Numbered from the stretch's first letter, positions 49,530-59,327 are shown. The stretch: DNA of 64,000 bases from Chitinophagaceae bacterium (GCA_019638615.1 JAHBTL010000003.1:1-64000), one strand, 5' to 3'. A program made the numbers and translations. Notes: generated from the sequence alone by a model not told the origin.

Positions 49530-49835
49530 ATGCAACTTATAACCATTGAAGAGCTGAAGCAAAGGCTGGATGCAGGGGAAGAGCTGAATTTGATCGATGT
49601 GCGTGAGCCGCATGAAAATGCAGAATTCAATATTGGAGGAGTGCTTTTACCATTGAGCGAGATAAGGACGATGGGCATTGATCCAATCGAGTCCTTAAAA
49701 GACAAAGAAGTCATATGCTATTGCAGAAGCGGCAATCGCAGCGCTCAGGCATGCCAGTTACTGGAGGCATTTGGCTTTTCTAATGCTAAAAATCTAGTTG
49801 GAGGAATACTGGCCTGGAGAGAGGCTTTTAAATAA
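49530..49835 (+). CDS. Single-domain rhodanese-like protein
   Basis: A 101-residue cytoplasmic rhodanese domain. The active-site loop is CYCRSGNRSAQAC, with the catalytic Cys near residue 65 carrying the persulphide, and the family end is LVGGILAWREAFK. LNLIDVREPHENAEFNIGGV is the N-terminal half. It should handle sulphane sulphur or act as a thiol-transfer module. It follows the PASTA gene by 31 bases. Confidence 0.94.
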   Translation: MQLITIEELKQRLDAGEELNLIDVREPHENAEFNIGGVLLPLSEIRTMGIDPIESLKDKEVICYCRSGNRSAQACQLLEAFGFSNAKNLVGGILAWREAFK

Positions 49836-50342
49836 AGTGAAGCCGATAAATGAACCGAAATTGAAATTTTGAATAATTGAAGGGTAACAAAGCCATTCGT
49901 TACCTGATTAGTCAGTGGACAGTGCATGCTGTGGATGTGCAAAGATTTCAATTTGTATTTTGTTTTTTTAACTATATATTTATTTGAAAATAATTTGTTT
50001 ATAATATATTGCTCTAAATTGCATCGCCAGTATATTATTAAGGAAAGATAAAATGTCGAGAAAACTATTGCAATTGAATTTTTTTTAGCATCTTTGCAAC
50101 GAATTATTTTCTTTTGCTCTCTACAAATTATCCCCAATTTCCTATTCTCAGGATTTAATCCGGAGTATAACAAGATCGATTCTTCCAGTATTCACATGTC
50201 TTACCACATTTAGGTTTTCAACAGGTGTAATCTGTATGTGTATGAAATCTTCAAAGTTTTAAATTAAACTCCAAGTCCTCATATAAAAACCTAAAGATTA
50301 TTGTAATTGTAGGCCATTTGAAAAATAATACTGTACTGAAGT
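49836..50342. other. 507-bp AT-rich intergenic leader
   Basis: No gene is supported on either strand. A complete-looking promoter is at 50068-50096; everything from about 50105 to 50342 would then be an untranslated leader of roughly 240 bases for the CapD/WbpM-like gene. Confidence 0.4.
50068..50096 (+). promoter_or_regulatory. Candidate promoter of CapD/WbpM-like gene
   Basis: TTG (50068-50070) and CATCTTTG (50089-50096, seven of eight bases of TAnnTTTG) are 18 bases apart. The distance to the ATG at 50343 is unusually long. Confidence 0.4.
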
Positions 50343-52367
50343 ATGAAAATTTTTTACAACAGACCTTTTATCGTTCCCCGCTGGATCATTTTAATTATTG
50401 ACACTGCCATTGTTACAGCATCATTTGCCCTTTCGTATTTCATTTTAATGGAATTTCGCTTCCCTGTTTTAGTGAGAGGGCACTTTTTTATACATGCAGG
50501 ATTGTTCAGTTTGTTGGCGCTGAGCGTTTTTTATTTAATGCGTATACATACCGGTTTGATCCGCTATTCGAATACCAAAGACATGTTCAGGATATTTTCG
50601 GCTGTGCTTGCCGTAAGTCTTTTGTATCCTTTCCTGGCGGAATTAATAGGCAGCAGGGTTTTTAAGATCCCTGCTATTGATATGCCCACTTTGCTTGTAT
50701 TGAACTTTTTTATATCTTCTTCTTTACTCATCATGTTGCGTACTTCTATTAAAGAGGTATATATTCTTGCAAAAGGATACGCCATGTCTGATGTAAAGCG
50801 GGTGTTGATATATGGTTCAGATAAGCAGGCCATACTTTTAAAACAGGCTATCGAGGCGGCGGGAAATGGTAAAGTAATGGTTAGCGGTTTTGTACAGTCA
50901 GGAGGTAAAAAGATCAACAGTACTATTGAGCAGAAACGTGTATTTCATTTTCGTGAAATTGCAGACCTGCATAAAAAATTAAAAATTGATAAGCTGATCC
51001 TGCCGGCTGAAAAACCCGGCAAGTCTGAATTCAGGGATGTAATTGATTTTTGCCTTAACCTCGGCATCAAAATACAAACAGTTCCGCCATCCGAACAATG
51101 GATCAGTGGAAAATTAGCTTTGGGACAGATGCAGGATTTAAAGATCGAAGACCTGTTGCCCCGTAAGCCTATACAAATCAATAACCAGCTTGTTTCTCAG
51201 GAAATTTTCGGAAAGCGCGTACTGATCACCGGCGCTGCAGGTTCAATAGGTTCGGAAATTGTAAGGCAGGTAATGTCTTACAACCCTGAAATGGTAATAT
51301 TGTGTGACCAGGCTGAATCGCCATTGCATGAAATTCAACTGGAAATGGAAGAAAAATACCCTTCGGGTAAAATAAAAGTTTTCATTGCCAGTATCAGGAA
51401 TCTCAGAAGAATGCTGATCCCGTTCAAGGAACATCGTCCGCATATCGTATTCCATGCTGCAGCGTATAAGCATGTTCCCATGATGGAAAAACACCCCGAA
51501 GAAGCAATTTTAACCAATGTAATGGGGACCCGGAACATGGCTGATCTTTCAGTTTGCTTTGGTGTTGAAAAATTTGTGATGATTTCAACAGACAAAGCTG
51601 TGAACCCAACCAATATCATGGGGGCTTCAAAACGCATTGCTGAAACCTATGTTCAGTCGCTTAACCATGTGTCTAACAATCCTCCCGCATCTGATTTTCT
51701 TTCCCGTTTAATACAGGACGATGACGATGAGTCATTGACCATATCGGCTAACATCAAAACCAAATTTATTACAACCCGTTTTGGAAATGTATTAGGTTCG
51801 AATGGTTCTGTGATACCCCGTTTTCGCCAACAGATACAGCAAGGAGGCCCCATTACTGTTACACACCCAGAAATTACGCGTTATTTCATGACAATTCCGG
51901 AAGCAGTACAATTGGTGCTGGAAGCTGCCATAATGGGTAATGGTGGTGAAATATATGTGTTTGATATGGGAGAGCCGGTTAAGATCGCTGATCTGGCTGT
52001 GAATATGATTAAGCTGGCAGGGTTGGTTCCCGATAAAGATATTAATGTTGTATATACAGGGTTGCGTCCTGGAGAGAAGCTGTATGAAGAGTTGTTGAAT
52101 GAAAAAGAAAAGACCCTGCCAACCCACCACGAAAAGATCAAAATTGCCAAGGTGGTATCAAGGGCTTACAAGGAAGTATTGAATGATATAGAAAATCTTA
52201 CCGATCTCTGCAAGCAGGGCGATCACTTTAAGCTGGTAGGTAAAATGAAGGCGATTGTTCCCGAATTTATCAGCAACAATTCCGAATTCGCAAAACTGGA
52301 TGAGGCCAAGCCCAAAAAGAAAGTATTGTTTGTGCCTGCATTTTCAGATTCGATCAAATTGTCATAA
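50343..52367 (+). CDS. Polysaccharide biosynthesis protein, CapD/WbpM/FlaA1-type NDP-sugar dehydratase
   Basis: A 674-residue membrane-bound UDP-sugar 4,6-dehydratase. Four N-terminal membrane helices span about residues 10-130, followed by a CoA-binding-like Rossmann domain (RVLIYGSDKQAILL) at about 155-270, then the catalytic SDR domain with LITGAAGSIGSEIVRQ, HAAAYKHVPMME, the STDKAVNPTNIMGASKR segment in place of a classic YxxxK, and FGNVLGSNGSVIPRF. It would convert UDP-GlcNAc to a 4-keto-6-deoxy sugar for capsule or O-antigen. No other polysaccharide gene is adjacent. Confidence 0.95.
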   Translation: MKIFYNRPFIVPRWIILIIDTAIVTASFALSYFILMEFRFPVLVRGHFFIHAGLFSLLALSVFYLMRIHTGLIRYSNTKDMFRIFSAVLAVSLLYPFLAELIGSRVFKIPAIDMPTLLVLNFFISSSLLIMLRTSIKEVYILAKGYAMSDVKRVLIYGSDKQAILLKQAIEAAGNGKVMVSGFVQSGGKKINSTIEQKRVFHFREIADLHKKLKIDKLILPAEKPGKSEFRDVIDFCLNLGIKIQTVPPSEQWISGKLALGQMQDLKIEDLLPRKPIQINNQLVSQEIFGKRVLITGAAGSIGSEIVRQVMSYNPEMVILCDQAESPLHEIQLEMEEKYPSGKIKVFIASIRNLRRMLIPFKEHRPHIVFHAAAYKHVPMMEKHPEEAILTNVMGTRNMADLSVCFGVEKFVMISTDKAVNPTNIMGASKRIAETYVQSLNHVSNNPPASDFLSRLIQDDDDESLTISANIKTKFITTRFGNVLGSNGSVIPRFRQQIQQGGPITVTHPEITRYFMTIPEAVQLVLEAAIMGNGGEIYVFDMGEPVKIADLAVNMIKLAGLVPDKDINVVYTGLRPGEKLYEELLNEKEKTLPTHHEKIKIAKVVSRAYKEVLNDIENLTDLCKQGDHFKLVGKMKAIVPEFISNNSEFAKLDEAKPKKKVLFVPAFSDSIKLS

Positions 52368-52387
52368 TTCTTTAAAGTTAATTGTTA

Positions 52388-52424
52388 AAAGAGGCTGTCT
52401 CGTAAGTTGAGGCAGCCTTTTTTA
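52388..52424 (+). terminator. Terminator after CapD/WbpM-like gene
   Basis: AGGCTGTCTC pairs with GAGGCAGCCT (one G-T) around a seven-base loop and is followed by TTTTTT. It is a sequence relative of the nusG terminator at 2181-2216, in both stem and loop size. Confidence 0.85.
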
Positions 52425-52550
52425 TTGTCTTGTTTCCTCATCAATCAAAATTGCATCTGTGTTCAATTCCTTTATCAAAACAATGACTTCCGATTTGGTT
52501 GATTTTGCAAAAAAGTAAGTAATTGGAGAAGTGTCGGAAATAACCATCAT
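52422..52550 (-). pseudogene. PIN/DUF3368-type toxin remnant
   Basis: A 42-codon minus-strand frame begins MMVISDTSPITYFFA, the hallmark N terminus of DUF3368 PIN-domain nucleases, and ends with LNTDAILIDEETRQ, the kind of block found in the middle of the domain. The catalytic remainder is missing, which implies an internal deletion. There is no antitoxin beside it. The frame overlaps the terminator of the plus-strand gene and the stop of the M20 gene. Confidence 0.6.
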
Positions 52551-53839
52551 TCCCGCATTTGTGTCAGCCGGTAAATAAATATGGCTGTCCGTTGTATAAG
52601 TATGGGCAATTCTTTGCTGTTGATGGTCTCTCCCGGTGCGTGCGATCCTTTACCGCTCGGTCCCAATCCATCAATACAGGGCAGGTAGTCTGCTATGAAC
52701 GAAATATCGCCGGCGCCTCTTTCCATGGGGTGATACGCGGTAACAGTACCTAAATTCATATCAGAATTTATCTTATTGATCTCGGCCAGCAAAGCGTTAT
52801 TTCCTTCCGCAGGAGCCATGGAAGGCATGCCATCTTCGAAAGTGATCGTTGCCGAAGTGCCCGCAAGGTTGCCGGTGCGTACGATGCTTTTCATTTTTTC
52901 ACGGGCTTCCCGTCTTTGTCTTTCACCTAAAAAGCGCAGGTCGCCCATTACAGTAGCTTTGGATGCGATGATATTGTCCTTTCCAAATACATGGATGTTA
53001 TCAGTAGAATCCAAGAGGGTTGTACCGCCTGCGATCAACCCGGGGTTGAACGTGAGATATTCTTCACCGCCCAGCGTGGTTCTGAAAGAATCCAGTATCC
53101 GGGCTGCTTCGTAGACAGCGCCGTAGCCGGCTTTTTCACTGAATATGCCCGACGAATGCGCCTGTGTGCCATATACATACATATTCCAGGTGTCGGCGCC
53201 CCTTCTTGAAGTAGTTACCTTATTGATCATTCCTGCTTCAAAGCTTAACCCTGCTGTGTGTTGCTTTGCTCTTTCTATCAGATCTGCGCGGGTGACGGCA
53301 GAAGGAATGCCGCCGATTTCCTCATCGCCGGTAAGATATACAGTGATGATCGCGTCCTTTAATAATCCATTTTCGTGCAAAGCCTGTAAAGCAGCCAGCA
53401 AAACGATCACGCCTCCCTTATCGTCGAGTATTCCCTGACCGGTAATGGTAGAGTCGTTGATAATGGTATATGGATTGGCCGGCATATCCGGCTCAAATAC
53501 GGTGTCAAGGTGTGCCAACGCCAGTATTTTTTTTCCTTTTTTTCCTTTGATAGTGGCTGTGAGATGCCCGGCGGTTCTAATTGAATCGGGCATGGCGACC
53601 CATTCCGTGGCAAACCCTATTTTATCAAAGGATTTTCTTACCAGTTCCCCGCTTTGTCTTACACCCGCGCTGTTCATTGTACCACTGTTGATGTTCACGA
53701 GTTGCTCAAGCAGCGCGAATGTTTCGGGCATTTGTTTGTTTACACTTGCTATTATTTTCTTTTCAGTTGAATGGAGCTTTTGCGCATTTGTAAAAATTGA
53801 CAATAAAAGAAAGCCGGGTATAAGATAAATGTGTCGCAC
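52547..53839 (-). CDS. M20 family metallopeptidase, glutamate carboxypeptidase-like, exported
   Basis: A 430-residue M20/M25/M40 dinuclear zinc peptidase with a signal peptide (residues 1-19, cleavage after TNAQ). Metal and catalytic residues are seen in LALAHLDTVFEPDMP, ILDDKGGVIVLL, TGDEEIGGIPSAV and GLSFEAGM. The dimerisation domain includes GTQAHSSGIFSEKAGYG. The similarity is strongest to glutamate carboxypeptidase/carboxypeptidase G2-like enzymes. It would act in the periplasm. It is monocistronic. Confidence 0.93.
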   Translation of the reverse strand: MRHIYLIPGFLLLSIFTNAQKLHSTEKKIIASVNKQMPETFALLEQLVNINSGTMNSAGVRQSGELVRKSFDKIGFATEWVAMPDSIRTAGHLTATIKGKKGKKILALAHLDTVFEPDMPANPYTIINDSTITGQGILDDKGGVIVLLAALQALHENGLLKDAIITVYLTGDEEIGGIPSAVTRADLIERAKQHTAGLSFEAGMINKVTTSRRGADTWNMYVYGTQAHSSGIFSEKAGYGAVYEAARILDSFRTTLGGEEYLTFNPGLIAGGTTLLDSTDNIHVFGKDNIIASKATVMGDLRFLGERQRREAREKMKSIVRTGNLAGTSATITFEDGMPSMAPAEGNNALLAEINKINSDMNLGTVTAYHPMERGAGDISFIADYLPCIDGLGPSGKGSHAPGETINSKELPILIQRTAIFIYRLTQMRE

Positions 53840-53888
53840 GGTATTGGGTGTTTATAGGTGTAAGATAAGAGAAAATAGAGAAGTGCCT

Positions 53889-55247
53889 CTATTTTACCAG
53901 GAGCTCCGGCTGTATCCTGATCATTACATACGCCCAGTTATTACTTTTTTGTGCATGCGGGATGTTTTTAACGGAAGAAGAAGTCAAAGTTGCCGTACTG
54001 AGAAAATGACTGTATCCTGCTTCAAGGCTGATGATTTTTGTGAGTGTGTATGTGGCGGTTATATCCGCTTCAGTGCCAAAATTACTGCTGAGCTTATTGC
54101 CGGAAGCATCGTACACAGCACTTGCGCTGCTGAAGCAGTGCAGGTCTGCCGACAGGAGGAATTTTCCGGATGCTTGGTACTTCGCCCTGACATAATAATC
54201 TGCCAGTCCTTTACTGCCAAATCCGCTGCCCGCATAAAAATAATCCATGAATCCCCAGAACTTGTGTGGTGTTCCATACAGCGGATCAAACGCATTGCTG
54301 GTGTTGCCGCTCACACCGCCGGTAGTATAGTCAATGCCCGTCCCGACACTGAGCTTTTTACCTGTATTGAGTGATATATTGGCTGATAACAATGCAGCAG
54401 ATACCTGCTGTCCTGATGAATTTTTGCCAGCCTGGTAATATGCTGATGCAGTAAGCATGACTTTACCAAAGGTATGGGTTGCATACAGCCCGGTTGTCAT
54501 CCTGTTCCAGGTGCCTTTATCCCATACTTTTACGGGAACATTATTTTCAATATTTGTGTGGTATTTATTAAACTGGTCTGCAAAGAACAGGAAGGAAATA
54601 TTTCCCTGTTTATACTTTCTGTCTGCATGCAGGTATTCAAAGCTTTTATAGTTAACGCCGCCATTCGTATTCCCTGCATAGTTTCCTGCAGGGGTTTCAT
54701 TATACTTTGTACTGCTGGCACTTTCCTTATTCTGGTTATAGGCGAATCCCCCGTGTATCGCCCATTGTGAAGTATTAAACTGTAGTATTGCGGCATCATG
54801 CCTGCGTGCCTGCTGCAGCCAGTCGAGATTGCCGATCAACCGCTGATCGTCGTATATCAGCTCCTGCCGCCCCAGCTTTAAAGAAAGCGCATATACTTTA
54901 CTGCTGGTATCGGTGAGGCCTATTTCGGCCCATGCTTCATGCAATAGTAAGCCGTTATTGTCCTGGGTGCTGTTCCTGTTAATGGTAGAAACATCCTGTC
55001 CCCAAACACGCACATCCTGTACTGTTAAGCCAAATTTCAACCTGTAGGTGCTATATACTGCGGTTAGCCGTGTACGTTGAGAAGTGAAAAAAGCCGGATC
55101 GGCATCTTTGGGCAACGGAGTGCCCTGTCCATCGCGTAACTCTGTACGGGTACGCAGTTGTGCGGAAAGGCTGAACTGGGCGTTTGCAAAATTGCAGGTA
55201 AGAAAAATGATTGCCGATAATGATATGATTGCTAAAGCTGGTTTCAT
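53889..55247 (-). CDS. Alginate-export-type outer-membrane porin, nitrite-cluster associated
   Basis: From the ATG at 55247 (MKPALAIISLSAI) this is a 452-residue barrel protein with a signal peptide ending FANAQ. It has the Alginate_exp pattern: SAQLRTRTELRDGQGTPLP, RTRLTAVYSTYRLKFGLTVQ, EAWAEIGL, LKLGRQELIYDDQRLIGNLD and a final WAYVMIRIQPELLVK. Despite the family name, its position directly downstream of a nitrite channel and nirBD suggests an anion porin for nitrate or nitrite. It lies about 73 bases beyond the FNT gene, in the same direction. Confidence 0.85.
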   Translation of the reverse strand: MKPALAIISLSAIIFLTCNFANAQFSLSAQLRTRTELRDGQGTPLPKDADPAFFTSQRTRLTAVYSTYRLKFGLTVQDVRVWGQDVSTINRNSTQDNNGLLLHEAWAEIGLTDTSSKVYALSLKLGRQELIYDDQRLIGNLDWLQQARRHDAAILQFNTSQWAIHGGFAYNQNKESASSTKYNETPAGNYAGNTNGGVNYKSFEYLHADRKYKQGNISFLFFADQFNKYHTNIENNVPVKVWDKGTWNRMTTGLYATHTFGKVMLTASAYYQAGKNSSGQQVSAALLSANISLNTGKKLSVGTGIDYTTGGVSGNTSNAFDPLYGTPHKFWGFMDYFYAGSGFGSKGLADYYVRAKYQASGKFLLSADLHCFSSASAVYDASGNKLSSNFGTEADITATYTLTKIISLEAGYSHFLSTATLTSSSVKNIPHAQKSNNWAYVMIRIQPELLVK

Positions 55248-55320
55248 TGTTGTAATGTTTGGATAAAACACCCCCCGCGCTTTTGCAGGTGCGTAAGCGG
55301 GTAATAAATTTCAATGACGA

Positions 55321-56145
55321 TCAGGCTGCTTTCTGTAATAAAGAAAGGTCGGTTTCTTTTTGTTTGCCGTACGTGTAATAAATAGCCATCCCGGTAAACA
55401 ACAAGCCTCCCACAATATTGCCTGCTGTAACGATCAGCTGATTGTACAACCACCAGTCACCTACAGAAACTTTTGCACCGAATAACATACCGGCAGGAAT
55501 GACAAACATATTTACTACCGCATGCTCGTATCCCAAAGCGAAAAATATAAAAATAGGAATACCTGCTGCCAAAAGTTTACCCAGGGTAGATTTTGATGTC
55601 ATTGCCATTACCACGCCCATGCAAACCATCCAGTTGCATAAAATGGCTTTTATAAAAGCGCTCAGCAAACCGGCGGCTCCATGTTGCGCATACCCGGTCG
55701 TTTTCTTTTCCGAAACCGCTATCAGCATTTGCTCAATGGCGCCAGGGTTGGCGGAGGTACCCATTTCCGAAGTGGCCGCCCAATAAAGGAACGCGTATAA
55801 CATGCTTCCGATGAGATTGCCGGTAAAAACCCAGAACAGGTTTTTCAACATTACACCCGCACCTATCTTTTTTTCGAAGTAAGCAAGTGGAATAAGCGAG
55901 AAGCTACCTGTAACCAACTCCAGCGCCAGTATAACAATGATCACAAATCCCACCGGAAATACAATAGCGCCGATCAGCGGTATTTTGGTTTGTGTAACGG
56001 CGGCATAAGCAAGGGTAACAGATATGGCAAGCAATGCGCCTGAAAGTATACTGCGTATCAGCAGGTCCTTCACGGGTAAGGAAGCTTTTGTAAGGGCGGC
56101 ATTCATCATGTTGCCTGCTACTTCTTTGGGAGTTACATAATCCAT
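55321..56145 (-). CDS. Formate/nitrite transporter (FNT) family channel
   Basis: A 274-residue inner-membrane protein of the FocA/NirC family with six membrane helices. Family features are the N-terminal YVTPKEVAGNMMNAALTKA, the central LFWVFTGNLIGSMLYAFLYW and the second signature LCNWMVCMGVVMAMTSKS with Asn-Trp at the pore half-helix, then LGYEHAVVNMFVIPAG. As it lies with nirBD, it most likely moves nitrite. It sits between the porin and nirD genes, the same strand. Confidence 0.94.
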   Translation of the reverse strand: MDYVTPKEVAGNMMNAALTKASLPVKDLLIRSILSGALLAISVTLAYAAVTQTKIPLIGAIVFPVGFVIIVILALELVTGSFSLIPLAYFEKKIGAGVMLKNLFWVFTGNLIGSMLYAFLYWAATSEMGTSANPGAIEQMLIAVSEKKTTGYAQHGAAGLLSAFIKAILCNWMVCMGVVMAMTSKSTLGKLLAAGIPIFIFFALGYEHAVVNMFVIPAGMLFGAKVSVGDWWLYNQLIVTAGNIVGGLLFTGMAIYYTYGKQKETDLSLLQKAA

Positions 56146-56233
56146 ACAGAGTGATTTTAAGCGTTAATGGTTGGTTTGATACGTGTGTGCTATCCGGTCA
56201 GGGATGCATTTATTGAAATTTTTTTATGGTAGG

Positions 56234-56599
56234 TTAATGGCTTACGTCTATATAAACAAAACCGTTTTCAACCTTTACCGGGTATGTTTTAATGCTGCAT
56301 GCATCGCCGCTCAGGCATTGACCCGTTACTAGGGAAAACGTTTTTTTGTGAAAAGGACAGGCTACTTTGGGCTCTTCATTTTTTGTTCCTATCATACCCC
56401 GGCTCAATGCCATTTGCTTTTTGTGCGGGCATTCGTTTTGTGTGGCATACCATTCGTTGCGGCGGGTAAAATAAAACAGCGCTATCTGTTCATTGCCATA
56501 TTTCACACATACGCCACCATTTTCAACCACATCTTCCACTTTGCATGCAGTAAACCATTGACTGCTCTTTACAGCAGTTTCATTCTGTGTAATCATTCG
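56234..56599 (-). CDS. nirD: Nitrite reductase [NAD(P)H] small subunit
   Basis: NirD is the small partner of NirB in assimilatory or dissimilatory NADH nitrite reduction. From the ATG at 56599 (MITQNETAVKSSQWFTACK) it has 121 residues with the Rieske-like fold. Cluster ligands of a true Rieske [2Fe-2S] centre are present: CPH in NECPHKKQMALSR and CPFH in VACPFHKKTF, whereas some NirD proteins have lost them. It starts 71 bases beyond the end of nirB. A 23-codon extension to 56665 would be rich in Phe and Tyr and is not favoured. Confidence 0.94.
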   Translation of the reverse strand, partial: RMITQNETAVKSSQWFTACKVEDVVENGGVCVKYGNEQIALFYFTRRNEWYATQNECPHKKQMALSRGMIGTKNEEPKVACPFHKKTFSLVTGQCLSGDACSIKTYPVKVENGFVYIDVSH

Positions 56600-56670
56600 T
56601 ACCGATTTATAAGTGTTAAAAAAAAGCAGGCAATCGCTGAAGTAGTATAATATAATAAGGAACAAGCAGG

Positions 56671-59187
56671 TTATTTCCAGTTGGCAGCTTTTTTCTGCTC
56701 TCTTAATATTTCAAACTGTACAGTAGGGTCTTTTTCTTCCGGAGCATTTATAAAATGAACAAAGCGTTTTTTTATTTCAGGAGTTTCAATAGCCGTTTTC
56801 CATTCGCACCGGTAAGCGTCTACCAATGCCTGCATTTCCTCCTCCCATTGGGTTGCCATGCCCAGGCTGTCGTTTATCACCACGTTGCGCAGGTAGTTTA
56901 TGCCACCTTCCATTTTATTAAGCCAGGTGGCAGTACGGGTGAGCGGGTCTGCCGTGCGGATATAAAACATCAGGAAACGGTCAATGTAGCGAAGACAGGT
57001 TGCATCGTCAAGGTCGGTTGCTAATAGCAGGGCATGCTGCGGTTTGCTGCCGCCATTTCCGCATACATATAAATTCCATCCTTTTTCCGTTGCTATGATA
57101 CCAAAGTCTTTACTCTGCGCTTCAGCGCATTCTCTTATGCAGCCCGAAACGGCCGACTTGATCTTATGCGGTGCTCTTAAACCACGGTAGCGCTCCTCCA
57201 CTCTAATGGCAAAGCTCACGCTATCCTGTAATCCAAACCTGCACCAGGTACTGCCTACGCAACTTTTAACGGTGCGCAGTGCCTTACCATATGCGTGGCC
57301 GCTTTCAAAGCCCGCAGCAATCAGTTCACTCCATATCAAAGGTAAATCGCTTACATGCGCACCAAACATATCTATACGCTGCCCGCCGGTAATTTTGGTA
57401 TACAATCCATACTTCTGTGCTACCTGCCCGATTGCAATCAGCTTTTCGGGTGTTATTTCGCCACCGGGTATACGGGGCACAACAGAATAAGTGCCTCCTT
57501 TTTGTATGTTGGCCAGAAAACGATCGTTGCTGTCCTGTGCAGTATCGTTGCCTTTTTTTAATACCATTTCATTCCACAAGCTTGCCAGAAGAGAAGATAC
57601 TGCCGGTTTGCAAACTTCACAGCCATCGCCTTTGCCCAGTTGATCCAACACAGCATCATACGTTTTCAGTTCGTGCAACCTGATGAGGTCAAAAAGTTCC
57701 TGGCGGCTGTAGTTAAAATGTTCGCATAGTACATTGCGGATGTATTTTCCCTGTTGCTTCATGGTATATACCATCAGGTCTTTTACCATGGGCAGGCATC
57801 CGCCGCAGCCAGTACCGGCTTTGGTGCATTTTTTTACAGCGTCTACTGTTTCGCATCCATGTTCAGTTACCGACTGACAAATCGCATCTTTGGTAACTCC
57901 TTCGCAACTGCATATCAAAGCATCGCCTGGCAATGCCTGTACTCCGGCACCTTCCTCTTTTTGGGCTTCGCGTGCGGGTAATATCAGGTCTTCGGGATGA
58001 GGAGGAAGCAGAATTTTATTCCTGCAGGTTTGTAAAAGCATATTGTATTGCGACGCATCGCCTACCAGCACACCCCCCAACAGGTATTTGCCATCGGCAG
58101 AAACATTGATCCTTTTATATACGCCTTTTACTGTATCCTTTAAAACGATATTGCGTATGTTCTCGCCATTGGCGAACGGATCGCCAAAACTTGCTACATC
58201 TGTTCCTACCAGCTTTAGTTTGGTGCTCATATCAAAACCCGTAAACAATTTTGCAGTGGCAGATGCATCAAACATTTTGCAAATTTCACCCACCACTACT
58301 TCAGCCATTTCATACCCCGGAGCTACCAGTCCGTAGATCATTTCATTGTATAAAGCACATTCACCAATAGCATACACAGAGCTGTCGGACGTTTGCATCC
58401 GGCTGTTTACTACAATGCCTTCGTTCATGCCGGTTTCCAGCCCGCAATCAATGGCCAGTTCACCCCTTGGCCTGATACCTGCTGAAATCACCAGTATATC
58501 TGTTTCAATGGAGCTCCCGTCTGCGAATTCCAAACCTGTTATGCACTCATCGCCAACAATCCGGGATGTATTGGTACTGGTATGAATAGTTAAACCGAGT
58601 TGTGTGAGGGTTGTCATTAGCATTTCAGATCCAGTCTCGTCTAATTGCCTGGGCATTAACCGGGGGGCAAATTCAATCACATGTGTATCCTGTATACCCA
58701 GATCTAATAAAGCTTTTGCGGCTTCCAGTCCCAGTAATCCACCGCCAATTACCGTTCCTTTCTTAGCCTTTGGAGCGTAAGATCGGATCAGATGCAGATC
58801 CTCAACGGTACGATAGAGGAATACGCCGTCTTTTTCAATACCCTCAATTTTAGGAACGAAAGCCGATGAGCCTGTAGCCAGTACCAGGATATCATAATGC
58901 TTGATATAACCCTTAAAAGTATGAAGCAGTTTAACGGAAGGCTTTATATACTGCACCGGGTCTCCAAGGTGCAGCTCAATATTTTTTTCCTTGTACCACG
59001 CTAAGGGAGCCAGGCTAAGATCGCTTACATTTTTTCCGTTGAAAAATTCGCTGAGATGCACCCTGTCGTATGCGGGATATTGTTCTTCACCAAAAACGGT
59101 AATGTGGAGGTTGGGCAGGTTTTTGGTTACAAGTTTTTCACAAAATTTATATCCCACCATGCCATTTCCAACAACTACAACTCTCAT
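56671..59187 (-). CDS. nirB: Nitrite reductase [NAD(P)H] large subunit
   Basis: NirB reduces nitrite to ammonium with NADH in the cytoplasm. From the ATG at 59187 (MRVVVVGNGMVGYKFCEKL) it has 838 residues. Order of domains: FAD-binding and NADH-binding Rossmann domains (VVGNGMVGYKF, GTVIGGGLLGLEAAKAL), a BFD-like [2Fe-2S] domain (LICSCEGVTKDAI with CTKAGTGCGGC), a second CEVCKP-type region, then the siroheme domain with ligands in VKSCVGSTWCRFG and SGCIRECAEAQS. It is complete. It forms an operon with nirD, the FNT channel and the porin, divergent from cobA. Confidence 0.97.
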   Translation of the reverse strand: MRVVVVGNGMVGYKFCEKLVTKNLPNLHITVFGEEQYPAYDRVHLSEFFNGKNVSDLSLAPLAWYKEKNIELHLGDPVQYIKPSVKLLHTFKGYIKHYDILVLATGSSAFVPKIEGIEKDGVFLYRTVEDLHLIRSYAPKAKKGTVIGGGLLGLEAAKALLDLGIQDTHVIEFAPRLMPRQLDETGSEMLMTTLTQLGLTIHTSTNTSRIVGDECITGLEFADGSSIETDILVISAGIRPRGELAIDCGLETGMNEGIVVNSRMQTSDSSVYAIGECALYNEMIYGLVAPGYEMAEVVVGEICKMFDASATAKLFTGFDMSTKLKLVGTDVASFGDPFANGENIRNIVLKDTVKGVYKRINVSADGKYLLGGVLVGDASQYNMLLQTCRNKILLPPHPEDLILPAREAQKEEGAGVQALPGDALICSCEGVTKDAICQSVTEHGCETVDAVKKCTKAGTGCGGCLPMVKDLMVYTMKQQGKYIRNVLCEHFNYSRQELFDLIRLHELKTYDAVLDQLGKGDGCEVCKPAVSSLLASLWNEMVLKKGNDTAQDSNDRFLANIQKGGTYSVVPRIPGGEITPEKLIAIGQVAQKYGLYTKITGGQRIDMFGAHVSDLPLIWSELIAAGFESGHAYGKALRTVKSCVGSTWCRFGLQDSVSFAIRVEERYRGLRAPHKIKSAVSGCIRECAEAQSKDFGIIATEKGWNLYVCGNGGSKPQHALLLATDLDDATCLRYIDRFLMFYIRTADPLTRTATWLNKMEGGINYLRNVVINDSLGMATQWEEEMQALVDAYRCEWKTAIETPEIKKRFVHFINAPEEKDPTVQFEILREQKKAANWK

Positions 59188-59306
59188 AAGTCTGATTTTT
59201 AAGTGTTCGGAAGATGGCAAACAATCGAATAATAAAAAATAATATCTATATAATTATCTTATATTTTATATAAAAAATAAAATTATACAAATATTTATAT
59301 GATAAA

Positions 59307-59327
59307 TTTAATACTATTTGTATTAAA
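59307..59327. promoter_or_regulatory. Palindrome in the nirB/cobA divergent promoter region
   Basis: TTTAATAC (59307-59314) and GTATTAAA (59320-59327) are exact inverted arms around TATTT, in a stretch of about 160 bases that is almost free of G and C. It lies between the divergent nirB and cobA starts. A Crp/Fnr-type regulator gene is next to cobA, but the half-sites do not match the classical TTGAT. Confidence 0.45.
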
